NCBI GenBank assembly: GCA_024704765.1 | Contig: JAKMXF010000299.1 | Span: 310,001-374,000, forward strand | Direction: 5' to 3' | DNA length: 64,000 nucleotides | Source: Oopsacas minuta | Taxonomy: Eukaryota > Porifera > Hexactinellida > Lyssacinosida > Leucopsacidae | Shown here: positions 10,401-20,324 of the stretch, in pieces | Numbering within the stretch: position 1 is the stretch's first letter | How the letters are laid out: every line of letters starts with the position of its first letter | Translations under genes and position numbers: made by a program | The notes under the pieces: generated by a model | What the model was told of the DNA's origin: nothing | What the model saw: the letters and a program-made list of their open reading frames with translations, nothing else | Databases searched by the model: none

Positions 10401-12761
10401 TCGTAAGTGTAATTGTCTTTCAATTGTCGATAAGAATTATCATATTGTGAGTGCGAAAGATCGCAGTTTAGAGGGTTTTACAGCTTTGAAAGAATCAATT
10501 CACACCAATGCAGATCAAATTGGGTTTAACCATGCATTACCAGTTCGTTGGTTAGATTTCGCTTTGAATATTCTCTCAAGTTCAAATCCTGTTCTAGGCA
10601 AAGCTGATATCACAAAAATATCTGAGCAGACTAATTGTGCAGGCGATTATACCGAAATCTTACAGCTTTTCCATTCAATTGGTGTATTTTTCTTTAGAAA
10701 AAATATCTTAGTCAAATCCTTACAGAATCTATTAGACATAATTTTCCATGTGGTCTCCCCTATGAATTGTTTAAACTTGATACCATCTCTACCGAAAATA
10801 TCCAAAAGTAAATGCAAGCAAGAAAATTTCCGTCAAGAAATCGAAAATGCTTATACAACCGCGGTTCTTACTGATAACATATTATATGCAATTCTACAAC
10901 GTAACAACTTAACAGAGGTTAAAACCGAAATTACACAACTGTTAGAGGAATTTGGTGTTCTGTTATTCAAAAGCGGACATGGTAAGCATAGAGAACATTA
11001 TATCCCATATTTATTTAAGGAAGATATTACTGCGATATACCAAGCTGAATCCACTGACCAGACTATCTATTTATACTTCCCAGATAATCAAGTACCTACT
11101 TCTTTCTATTTTGCTCTACTTTCTTTATGTCTGGATAGATGTAATGCTTCAAAACATAAGAAATTTTGTAAAAATGAGGATAAATTCTCTTCAGATTGTC
11201 GGAAGCCTCAATGGCAAATGAATTTGAAAATTGATAAACATGATCCAAAACTTGCCTTTGATTGCGTTAAGTTTCAATGGGAATCAAATTTGACTTGCAT
11301 TTTAGACTTCACTGAACATCAGCCATATATTCGAGTTATTTTCCAAGACATAGATTATTCAGATTTGGCTGTACATTCAAGAATGTTCTCTCTTCTCTTT
11401 ACAATACAAAAATGGATAATACAAATTCAACGAGAATTGATATTATCCGGAAAACTTGCTAAAATTGTGCTTAACTGTCCTTGCAATTCATTTGCAAGAA
11501 CTTTAAGACCCTGCGTGTATTTCGAAACTTTCCTCAAACAATCTGGGCATGAATCTCATTTCTATTGTAAAGTTAAACAGACTTATTTTCCTTGGAGTTT
11601 TTTCAATAAATTTCTCCATTTAAGCTGATACCTTCAGTGCTTGGATTATCATTCATAGATAAATACCATGGACATATTGTACAGAATTTGGACCTAGAGT
11701 TCATCCTAGAAGCTCTGTTTGAAGAGGGATTAATTAATGGTGAAGAACTTGCTCAAATATTTTCGTTAGAGAAGAAGGAAAAAGTTGAAATGATTTTACG
11801 AAATTTGCCGAATAAAGGGAAGGAATGGGCTCACAAGTTTTATAAAGTATTAAAGTCTAAGAGTGTTGAAAACCGCGAAATAAGGTCTCTATACGAATCA
11901 TACATAGTTGAAAAACTCTATGCAGAAGTTCCTAAAGGTGAAGATCTCGATTTCAGTCGATATCCAATACTGAATAATCCCTGCGGAATTTGTCTCATTA
12001 TCCATATCGAAAATTTTGATGACAATTCCAAAAGGCGAGGTTCTCATTTAGATTTCTTAAACTTAAAGCAAACATTTGAAAACATGAATTTTCTCATACA
12101 TTCGTACGAGGATTCAACTAAAATAGAAATGAGGAAAATTTTAACAGAATTACGCTGTATGGATCATTCGGCTTTTGACACATTTTTCTGTATAGTAATG
12201 TCTCATGGAGATGAAGATGAGTGTATTGTTACTCGTGACATGAAAACTATTAAGAAAGATACAATTCTTAACCATTTTACAGCTGATTCGTGTCCTAGTT
12301 TGGCTGGTAAGCCGAAAGTATTTATATTCCAAGCATGTCGTGGGCAGAAACAAGACCATGGAATAGAAATGATATCAGCTAAAGAGCCTGTTACAACAGG
12401 AGATGAAAAACTAACTATCCAAACAGATGATTTTGCGAATATTCCTGGTAAAATTGAGCATATTGAGTCCGATCGATCTATACCATCCTCTTCACAAGAA
12501 GTTCCGAAAAAGGTGGCTAATTTCGCAGATTTCTACATAGCACAAGCTACAGTGAAAGGTTATGTTTCATATCGATATGTTACTCGCGGTAGTGTGTTCA
12601 TCAGTGCTTTTTGCTCGGTGTTAAAATCCGCGAGATATCACCACCATTTGGTAGATATGATGATAGAGGTTCGTAGACAAGTTTCTATGGTAGACGTCAA
12701 TAGTAATGTACAGTGTCCTGAAGCTACTGATACGTTCACGAAACAATTGTATTTATTTTAG
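7498..12761 (+). CDS. NACHT-LRR-Roc-COR-CARD-caspase fusion protein (two exons)
   Basis: Predicted CDS is exon 1 7498-11566 joined to exon 2 11638-12761 across a 71-nt intron (TATT|GTAAAG...CCTTCAG|TGC), about 1730 aa. Order: NACHT with Walker A GQIGTGKT (97-104), Walker B LIFIIDAYD and SSILILSRP; LRRs (about 505-610) including LRKLDLSNNSI; Roc GTPase with G1 GSEGVGKT (near 650), G3 DLAGQ (near 854) and G4 TKAD (near 944), with an acidic insert of about 150 aa; a COR-like region; CARD in exon 2 (EFILEALFEEGLINGEELAQ); then caspase with SHG catalytic His, QACRG catalytic Cys and the p10 SYRYVTRGS pocket. All catalytic residues are present. The exon 2 frame has no ATG until 11790, inside the CARD, and the splice keeps phase 1 exactly. 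If the intron is retained, the product is a 1376-aa NACHT-LRR-Roc-COR protein ending at 11628. Likely an innate sensor coupled to proteolysis or cell death (inference). Confidence 0.75.
11567..11637 (+). other. 71-nt phase-1 intron joining the ROCO and CARD-caspase frames
   Basis: Donor GTAAAG at 11567 and acceptor ACCTTCAG ending at 11637. One codon base (t) before and two (tg) after make TTG, then CTT GGA continues in the CARD frame. The unspliced reading stops at 11626-11628. An in-frame stop at 11607-11609 with no ATG afterwards shows the CARD frame cannot start on its own nearby. Confidence 0.7.
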
Positions 12762-13045
12762 ATAACGCTATTTATACTTTAGTTGAACAGATTGTTTATT
12801 TTGCGTATGATAATTATTAAAATTTCCTTACCAAGAATCCCATGATTTAAGTCACTAAATATTTGCTGGGAGATTTCCATGTTGCAAACTTTTGGGAATT
12901 TGTTCATGCTATGTAGTGCCATTGGGAAATCTGGATCATCTCATAATACATAACCTATTACAATATGTTCCTAATACACTTCAAATTACTGCCTAACTCT
13001 TTATCTTTTCGCTTGCAGTTTTTTCTTAGTTTAGTCTCCTAAATA
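12762..13045. other. intergenic spacer with SNRPG leader
   Basis: No gene. A pyrimidine-rich tract ending in TTTTCGCTTGCAG about 28 bases before the SNRPG ATG looks like a splice (or trans-splice) acceptor. Confidence 0.4.
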
Positions 13046-13285
13046 ATGAGTAACAAAGCTCATCCCCCAGAACTAAAGAAATACATGGAGAAACGTGTAT
13101 CAGTTAAGATAGAAAGAGGAAGACACGTAACAGGAATTCTACGTGGATTTGACCCTTATATGAATATTGTACTTGAAGATACGATTGAAGAGATTTCTAA
13201 TACAGAACGTAATAGTATTGGTATGGTAGTTGTGAGAGGGAATAGCATTGTTATGTTAGAAGCTTTGGAGAAGATTATGATATAA
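13046..13285 (+). CDS. SNRPG: small nuclear ribonucleoprotein SmG
   Basis: SmG is one of seven Sm proteins that form the ring on U1, U2, U4 and U5 snRNAs. The 79-aa protein is nearly the same length as human SmG (76 aa). It carries both halves of the Sm fold: Sm1 ([28 protein letters not shown]) and Sm2 ([19 protein letters not shown]). The N-terminus ([17 protein letters not shown]) aligns directly with human SmG. Single coding exon. Confidence 0.97.
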   Translation: MSNKAHPPELKKYMEKRVSVKIERGRHVTGILRGFDPYMNIVLEDTIEEISNTERNSIGMVVVRGNSIVMLEALEKIMI

Positions 13286-13559
13286 AGAATTCTATGTTCT
13301 TAGATTCCTTCCATTGCATGTCATATTTCTTTAATATATTTATTCTACACAATTAATAGGGTAGAATACATATTAAGCTAAAATGTGTATCAAAACTATC
13401 TTTCACGGTTGTACATACAAATAGATGGGAGACTATAAGTATTTACAATTTTAAGTGACAATTCTCAAGTATCGACTCTATAAATACCCCGAATGGGAGA
13501 TAGAATCATATGTACACACCCTCTTTCATGTATATTCCTTACTATTTATTTTGTATAGA

Positions 13560-15281
13560 ATGCAGAGCTTATCTAACATAAATTCATCAACTCTCCGATT
13601 CTACTACAAGATCAGTACTAATCTGATACCGATACACTTTATACTATTTTCTATTGGTATTATTTGGCTATCTATCCTACCTCTAGAAGATTACAACGGT
13701 AAATGTTATATCTCAGAAAATGCATTACTAGTTGGAATGATAGAATTGAAATTCTCGCAAGATTATAATAAAGCAAAAACATATACAACTACACGAAGCG
13801 ATTTGAAAGCACATGGAATAGCTGTAGAATACTTTGATAATTTACAATTTGAAGTTGCACAACAGAACTTTTCCATTAATCTACCATCTTTATTGGTGGA
13901 ATCTGGGGTTAATACGTATGCACTATTTCATGCTGAAAGGTCATCACATACAGAAATGCTCGTAGTTCATATCAGCATGAATAATCACCGTTTAACTAAG
14001 ACACAAGATATCGCGAATTTCGCGGTTTTCCTCGGCCTAGCAGACTATTTTTCACAGCAAAACTACTGGGCAAGAGACATCCTATTTCTAATGACTTCAC
14101 ATGATGTAATAGGAGTACAAGCTTGGCTACAACAGTACTTAGGAATTGCAGATAACTCACAAATACTAACTAGTCAATCTCTACACTATCATCCTGGGAA
14201 TATTATTGCCATGATTTCAATCAAGTTAAAATCTGAATTCTTCAATTTAGTTCGTATCAAGACTGAAGGAGTAAATGGAATGCTACCTAACTTGGATTTG
14301 GTTAATACTATCTCATTTGTAGCAATGAGAAACTTGAGAATGGCAACGAATTTCTTCCCTTCGAAATCTTTAGAATATAAGGATCTACTGTATAATACAT
14401 TATACATGGCCTGGAATCAGGTCACCGGCATACCTACCGGCCCTCACGGCCCGTTTCTTCATTACGGCATACAAGGGCTAACTATAGAAGCTGTTAATGA
14501 TCCTACAGTACGCACGACACGGCTTTATTCACCCGCTGAGCTTGGGAATTTAGTAGAATCATATATGCGTAGTTTGAATAATCTCCTCGAGACATTACAT
14601 CAATCTTTTAACTTCTATCTTCTCCCAGGTAACAATCGTTACATATCGATTGGTATCTATATTCCCCCGTTAATGTGTATCCTAGCTCCACTCGTTCTTA
14701 AAGCACTTGTATTTTGGATATCTTACCAATATCCTTGGCTGTCTGACCCGAATAATATCCCTCTTGATAACAAAGAGCTTTCAATAAAGTTACTGCATTC
14801 TAATCCTATTCCTCTAGAATCAATAGGTACTATTCTCTTGGCTTATACCTTGATAGTGTTATTGATTATAACACACAAATATTTGTATTTATTCCCAGGA
14901 TTCCCATTTGCAATCGTCCTTACAGTATCTTTGATCACATTCCGATTCTTCACAAATGTAACTAAGGAAAATGCACCGTTTTTCCATTCACTCTTGTTAC
15001 TACTACTTACAATGTCAACTGTCGCACTGTCAATTGTCAATTTCCCTATAGCACTAATAATATCATTGATACTGACAATATTCACAATATTCCCGAGATT
15101 AATCCCTATCTTCTGCCCGATTTTCATTCTAGCTCCTCACCTCACATTATTTATCCCAGATTTATCTTTCCTAGAGAATCTCTATCTAGAGTATGAGATT
15201 AGTCACCGTGTATTTGATGGTTGGGGTTACAGTGCAATATTTTTAATTCTGGTGCCTTTGTTTATATACAAGAATCCTTAG
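13560..15281 (+). CDS. GPAA1: GPAA1, GPI transamidase subunit
   Basis: GPAA1 is an ER membrane subunit of the GPI transamidase, which attaches GPI anchors to proteins. From the ATG at 13560 the protein is 573 aa (human 621). An N-terminal membrane span (about 20-40) is followed by a luminal M28-peptidase-like domain with family sequence such as CYISENALLVGMIELKFSQD, YWARDILFLMTSHDVIG, NGMLPNLDLVN and LHQSFNFYLLPGNNRYISIG. A cluster of hydrophobic spans fills the C-terminal 200 residues. The frame is open upstream to 13455, but no ATG precedes 13560. Single exon. Confidence 0.92.
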   Translation: MQSLSNINSSTLRFYYKISTNLIPIHFILFSIGIIWLSILPLEDYNGKCYISENALLVGMIELKFSQDYNKAKTYTTTRSDLKAHGIAVEYFDNLQFEVAQQNFSINLPSLLVESGVNTYALFHAERSSHTEMLVVHISMNNHRLTKTQDIANFAVFLGLADYFSQQNYWARDILFLMTSHDVIGVQAWLQQYLGIADNSQILTSQSLHYHPGNIIAMISIKLKSEFFNLVRIKTEGVNGMLPNLDLVNTISFVAMRNLRMATNFFPSKSLEYKDLLYNTLYMAWNQVTGIPTGPHGPFLHYGIQGLTIEAVNDPTVRTTRLYSPAELGNLVESYMRSLNNLLETLHQSFNFYLLPGNNRYISIGIYIPPLMCILAPLVLKALVFWISYQYPWLSDPNNIPLDNKELSIKLLHSNPIPLESIGTILLAYTLIVLLIITHKYLYLFPGFPFAIVLTVSLITFRFFTNVTKENAPFFHSLLLLLLTMSTVALSIVNFPIALIISLILTIFTIFPRLIPIFCPIFILAPHLTLFIPDLSFLENLYLEYEISHRVFDGWGYSAIFLILVPLFIYKNP

Positions 15282-15383
15282 TTGTTAATTATTTGTTTGA
15301 AATATTCTGTTTCCTAATTAGCACAGGTTTGTTTCATTGGAATTGCACTGTGGTTTTCTACGCAACTTATCCCTGTACTATAG

Positions 15384-15455
15384 CAGGGGTTCCCAACATC
15401 TTCACCTGTGGACACCCTGCTGTCGTCCGTATGGACCCCAGGTTGGGAACCACTG
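15384..15455. mobile_element. 72-bp hAT-like micro-MITE
   Basis: Ends caggggttcccaac and gttgggaaccactg are near-perfect inverted repeats of hAT type. Flanking octamers tactatag (15376-15383) and aactatag (15456-15463) match at 7 of 8 positions, as expected of an 8-bp target-site duplication. No coding capacity. Related sequence lies at 30252-30356 and 51426-51519. Confidence 0.75.
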
Positions 15456-15463
15456 AACTATAG

Positions 15464-15873
15464 TAATCTTGATATCACTGGAACTGTAACGCAGCTGTTC
15501 AATGTTGTGAGATCCTCTCAATGATTTTTGAATAATCTTGAATTATTACTACTTCGAACTCTCCGGCGATTCAAATAATGAATTATCATTTAATAATGCC
15601 TTAATATCTATTACGTAGATGCAATAATATACTTGTGTGCTGAATAACTACCCACAACTTTATGAGATTTGTGTAAGTATTGGAAAACACTATATCAAAT
15701 TCTTAACTAACAACAACAGAGCAAAAATTATTAGTTTAATTAAGTTTAAATTTTAGAAAATCATCCTCTACGTAGAATTTCTAGAATTTCTCTTCATTAT
15801 CTTTTCTCACAGATTTTCATAATTCTTTCTTCTACACTTTGAATAAAACCAATTAATCTCTACGCAATATCAT
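15464..15873. other. GPAA1-QPRT intergenic spacer
   Basis: AT-rich sequence with no gene recognised; contains the QPRT promoter by position. Confidence 0.4.
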
Positions 15874-16853
15874 ATGGCAAGTCAGTTATCTATTGCACCA
15901 TATATCTCCCATATAATCCCTCCTACAACCTTACAGGGTATAGCTAAGCAATGGTTAGCAGAAGACGTACCTTCATTTGATATAGCAGCTTGTGTTGTTG
16001 GAGATAAACCTGAGGAATGTGTTCTGTTATGTAAATCTCCTGGTGTGTTATGTGGTGTACCATTCTTCAATGCTGTTTTCCAGCAGCTTAATTGTGACGT
16101 CACGTGGTTCATAGCTGAAGGAACATACATAGATGATACTCCATCTCGTATAGCTGTTGTTAAGGGTCCTGCTAGTTGTATATTACAAGGAGAGAGACCT
16201 GCTCTTAACTGTATAGCCAGAGCGTCAGGGATAGCTACACACGCTAGAGAACTTAGGAGGATAAGAGAAGAATATACATGGGAAGGGCAGATTGCTGGAA
16301 CGCGAAAAACAACACCTGGATTCAGATTGGTAGAGAAGTATGCTTTGTTGATAGGTGGTATATCAACTCACAGGTGAATATTAATATTTTAATATTTATT
16401 ATGTTTTTATATATTGTATTTTCAAGGTATGATCTTTCCAGTATGGTAATGCTGAAGGATAACCATATATGGTCAATGGGATCAATATCTGCTGCCGTGA
16501 AGAGGACAAGAGAAATCGGTGGGTTTTCTATTAAAATAGAAGTTGAGTGTCGTTCGATTGAGGAGGCGATAGAAGCCGCGAAATCAGGTGCAGACATTGC
16601 AATGCTAGATAATTGGAGTCCTGATTCTGCGAAAACCGCAGCCGAGCAATTGAAAAACGACTTTCCGCATTTGATAATAGAATGTTCTGGCGGTATTCGT
16701 AAAGATAATTGTCACTTATATTTCTCACAAAATATTGATGTAGTCAGTATGAGTAGTACTACACAAGGATACGGAGTTGTAGACTTTTCTCTTAAAGTTA
16801 AGAGGGATGACATTGATATTACAAATCCACTTAGAGACAGAATTAAGCAGTGA
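15874..16853 (+). CDS. QPRT: quinolinate (nicotinate-nucleotide) phosphoribosyltransferase, two exons
   Basis: QPRT converts quinolinate and PRPP to nicotinate mononucleotide in de novo NAD synthesis from tryptophan. Exons 15874-16373 and 16427-16853 flank a 53-nt intron (ACAG|GTGAAT...TTTCAAG|GTAT, phase 2) and give 308 aa, close to human (297). The active-site segment [16 protein letters not shown] is in exon 1. The intron splits HR|YDL, and exon 2 continues with [10 protein letters not shown], the [13 protein letters not shown] strand and the [10 protein letters not shown] and ECSGGI motifs of the TIM-like barrel. Cytosolic by absence of a signal. Confidence 0.95.
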
Positions 16854-17013
16854 TTCAGATAAGTTACGTATTTCAGAATTATTATTTATTTTTGAGTTTG
16901 AGTTTAATTATTTCGAAATTTCTATGATTTTAGCAAAAATATATTTTTCAACAAAATTATAATTTTTCTTCTAGCTTAATAATTGTTAAATCTTTTAAAT
17001 TAGCAATAATTCT

Positions 17014-18105
17014 ATGTTTCAAATATTTATACTTTTCATAATCTCCTCAAATTGCCTTTCTTATGGATCAGGTTCAATTAATGACACTCTAATATTATCT
17101 AATGCAAGTGATATTTCTATAACAAATACACTGTTAAATGATGAATTTCCACTTAACATTGATTCTGATTTACAGACTGTTTCATTTAATGATACAATTA
17201 CCAGTGTACTACAACCAACTGACGAATGGCAGACAATACAACCTAACCAATCTATACCAGCTGGTTGTGACATAAGAATTAATCTACAGACTGGTAAGAA
17301 GGAAGCTAAATGGTCTGCAGATCGTAATACAGATAAATTCAGAGTGAAATCACAACTTAATGAAGAGAACAATATTCCAGTTTCCATGTATGATCCATTC
17401 AAATCATCTGAATTTGCATCCATAATCCAAACAGAGAATTATAACACAACAATAAAATTAATTGAATTAGTTAGCTCTACAGAAAATACAACTGATGTTC
17501 TGCAGAATCTAGATGAATTGGAGTTAATGCTTAGCGATGGAGATCTAGCTCTCTCCATTTCCAATACAGAGCACTTCACACTTCTAATTAATCTCCTGAA
17601 TAATGCGAATTTTAACGTTTCTTCAGCAACTTGTCTAGTCCTGGGTTCCATGTGGCAAAATAATCAACAAATCCAGCTTATAGCTATCGAACAGAAAGTA
17701 TTACCTACATTGATACAATTATTTCAAAATTTTAAGAGAGTTAATTATGACATAAATTCTCTATTATTTTCCACATCTACCTTGTTAAGAGGATTACCTT
17801 ATGGATTAGGAATATATTATTTTACTAATTATAATATAGCTCGTTTATTAACAGATATTATTGTTAATAATAGAGGGAATTATAGAATTATTTCTAAAGT
17901 TGTACGGTTTACTGAATATTTGTTAGAAGAGTTTGAGAATGAAGATGATACAGAACTTGAATTGAAAATAAGAGAAATGATTGAGACAATACATAGCTCA
18001 GATTATTGTGCTGCTCTACAGGAGATTATACAATTGGAAGAGATAAGATTAGAATACAGGGTGGAATTGAGTCAAATCACTAGCAAAATTTGTAGTGCGT
18101 ATTAA
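17014..18105 (+). CDS. SIL1: SIL1, BiP nucleotide-exchange factor
   Basis: SIL1 exchanges nucleotide on the ER Hsp70 BiP. The 363-aa protein starts with a signal peptide (about 1-17, MFQIFILFIISSNCLSYG). A family N-terminal motif (EWQTIQPNQSIPAGCDIRIN, then LQTGKKEAKW) follows at about 72-102, then armadillo-type helical repeats (about 160-340) with the ATCLVLGSMWQNNQQIQLIA repeat. Several N-glycosylation sequons are present. The last residues are KICSAY; no KDEL-like or KELR-like ER-retention tail is visible. Single exon, 160 bases after QPRT. Confidence 0.85.
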   Translation: MFQIFILFIISSNCLSYGSGSINDTLILSNASDISITNTLLNDEFPLNIDSDLQTVSFNDTITSVLQPTDEWQTIQPNQSIPAGCDIRINLQTGKKEAKWSADRNTDKFRVKSQLNEENNIPVSMYDPFKSSEFASIIQTENYNTTIKLIELVSSTENTTDVLQNLDELELMLSDGDLALSISNTEHFTLLINLLNNANFNVSSATCLVLGSMWQNNQQIQLIAIEQKVLPTLIQLFQNFKRVNYDINSLLFSTSTLLRGLPYGLGIYYFTNYNIARLLTDIIVNNRGNYRIISKVVRFTEYLLEEFENEDDTELELKIREMIETIHSSDYCAALQEIIQLEEIRLEYRVELSQITSKICSAY

Positions 18106-19129
18106 TATTGTAAGCTTTCACAAAATACGACTGCTTTCACAATTTTATAGTTTATTATCATACATAGAATGAAATGCCCATATTTTTGCGTTTAAGACTA
18201 TTAGTTCTAGCTTCAATAAATCTGAGTTCCTATCTCGGCTAGTTCTGAATTCTCCAGTATCTGGAAAATGGTCCTATTAAGCGAATAACAGTATTTAAGA
18301 TAAGTGCTTATGCCTGTATCGGTGGGATATGTCATAGTTATTAACTACTATAAAGTTACATACTACACAATTTAGTATATAAGACATTGCTCTCTTGTTC
18401 AACAGCATTAAACTAGACATTATTCATTCCAAGTGATCTTGAAGAAGATATAGCATTTACGGTAAGTTTTACTTGGGATAATTTATTTTCCAGGAATACG
18501 TGACATGCTGTTTGTGTTTAATCCCCGACAATGTCTGCGGTATTCAGCATGTATATAAAAATTCAATTAACTTTCAATTTCAATTTCGGATGCTTTGGCG
18601 AGTAACTTGATTGAGTGTTTAGTTAGAAATTTTAAAATTCCCACTTTCAGATTCAATTTCAAATACCAAGACAACCAAGTGTTTTAAATATTCCAATAAT
18701 ACAGTGACATGTTGTTTTGTTTCATTCACCAATCATGAAAGAATTTGAAATGTTGTCATGAGTCACAGAATATACCAATCGTTAGATAACTAGGTAATAA
18801 GCATTTGCCCACAAATTCCAACAGCTGTTTCTAGCAAAGATCTAAGCTTTGAAATTTGATGCATAATATTCTGCACGTGCTTTCCAAAAAAATGCTATCT
18901 TCATTAATTAATTATTTGTATCTATTTTTGTGATGACACAGTAGGTGAAAAATGTTACATATATATATATATCATATTTCCGCAAGAGACATGATCTTGA
19001 TACCACAAATTATTATTATTTGCTTTGATGTTTATTCAGTTGAACTTCTATGAATATTTTAGAAATAAAATAAATCTGATCAAGATAAAACTAATACTTT
19101 TGCAAAATATTTTATCATACCCGGCCAGA
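18106..19129. other. 1-kb intergenic gap, no gene recognised
   Basis: AT-rich, with no convincing frame. A short (AT)n run lies at about 18956-18972. The frame of the next gene is open back to 19025 with an ATG at 19028, so its 5' end is uncertain. Confidence 0.4.
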
Positions 19130-20104
19130 ATGAATTCAGGATTTTCGAGGAGAATTACTTTTTGTGTCTCTTCAACTTTTCTGAGGAAAAATACTATTTT
19201 CTCTAATCTGCCAAGAGCAACAGCTAACGCTCAAGATAGGAGATTGATACTTCTTTTTGGTCCTTCACATCTCCAATTTTCTACAAGCTTAGCGCTTCCA
19301 CGGCCTTTGGATATTTGCCAAAGAATCAGCGATGGTTGTATGAGCATTTTCGTCGGTTACTTGTCCGTCAAGCTATTCTCTGGACTTATCAATGAATTCA
19401 GAACTTATATTCAAGCAACATTTCATTTATTTAGGAGACGTGAACCTCCTGTTTTGATGCATGAATATCTCTCACCTATAGCTAATTACACTTCAAGCAT
19501 TGGTAATCAGGTCATTGTGAAAATTCAGAATATTGTATCGGCTATCCCAATTGAAATTGCCTCTCCAAAAATTATAAATCCACCCGCACCTCCCATTATA
19601 ACAGAGACAAATATCCCACCTGATAAGTCAAAACAAGAATTAATTGAAAAACCTACGAAATCTCTTTACTTATCTTTCTTTTCATATTTGCCCAGACTAT
19701 CCGCACCACTTTTTAGCTTAGGAAACAGGCCAATTTCTGTACCAATTATATCTCCAAATCCTAAACTCACACGAAATACACAAAGATACATTCCATTCGT
19801 AAATCTTCCTTTACACCCTTTTCCAATAACACAAGCTAATTTATCATCATTAGTTGATGGAAGTCTCACAGATGCTATGAATGATGGTAAATCACACACT
19901 CTTGATACACTCAAAAAATTAGCAGAATCTGGTAACAAAGAAGCGAATTATCGTCTCGGTCTTGTATACGCTAAAGGAAAAGCTACAGAGCAGGATACAA
20001 ATATGGCTATTAATTATTTTCAGAAAGCCAAGGGACTTGGTCATGAAGAATGTACCAAAATATTAATAGCTTTGCGTGCTAAACTCGACAACCAGATTGT
20101 ATGA
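19130..20104 (+). CDS. mitochondrial-type Sel1-like-repeat protein (possibly DELE1-like)
   Basis: From the ATG at 19130 the protein is 324 aa. Its N-terminus (MNSGFSRRITFCVSSTFLRK) is basic, hydroxylated and free of acidic residues, as in mitochondrial presequences. A hydrophobic stretch (IFVGYLSVKLFSGLI) follows at about 75-90, then a Pro/Ser-rich disordered region. At the C-terminus is one clear Sel1-like repeat, GNKEANYRLGLVYAKGKATE plus NMAINYFQKAKGLGHEE. Presequence + hydrophobic segment + C-terminal Sel1 repeat resembles DELE1, which relays mitochondrial stress to HRI, but DELE1 has several repeats and this has one full one. Function is not established. An in-frame ATG at 19028 would add 34 residues. 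Confidence 0.6.
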   Translation: MNSGFSRRITFCVSSTFLRKNTIFSNLPRATANAQDRRLILLFGPSHLQFSTSLALPRPLDICQRISDGCMSIFVGYLSVKLFSGLINEFRTYIQATFHLFRRREPPVLMHEYLSPIANYTSSIGNQVIVKIQNIVSAIPIEIASPKIINPPAPPIITETNIPPDKSKQELIEKPTKSLYLSFFSYLPRLSAPLFSLGNRPISVPIISPNPKLTRNTQRYIPFVNLPLHPFPITQANLSSLVDGSLTDAMNDGKSHTLDTLKKLAESGNKEANYRLGLVYAKGKATEQDTNMAINYFQKAKGLGHEECTKILIALRAKLDNQIV

Positions 20105-20324
20105 TACTTTTTTTTACAGTTAAAACATTTGTTTACTTAACGACTAAATACATTTACTCAATCATTACTGTGATCAATACACTTCGAATTAGATATAATT
20201 TTCTAACTTTTTGTAATTTAATTTCATCTCTTCTGATTTGTAAAGACAAAATAAACATATCTTTCCTTAAAATTATCTTTTCATCATTTTGAAATATACA
20301 TTTTAATTTTATTAGAATTTATCA

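Noticed and set aside
10952-11221. 89-codon plus-strand frame within the ROCO gene
   Set aside because: Overlaps the COR region in another frame without any domain.
11637-12761. CARD-caspase as an independent gene
   Set aside because: Its frame starts with GTG only, the first ATG (11790) lies inside the CARD, and the gap to the upstream frame is 8 bases with a phase-matched intron. Kept as part of the fusion, with the alternative stated.
13455-13559. N-terminal extension of GPAA1
   Set aside because: The extension begins at a GTG with no ATG; the first ATG in frame is 13560 and is followed by the expected cytosolic stub and membrane span.
15221-15463. 80-codon frame on the plus strand
   Set aside because: It overlaps the 3' end of GPAA1 in another frame and runs through the 72-bp hAT element.
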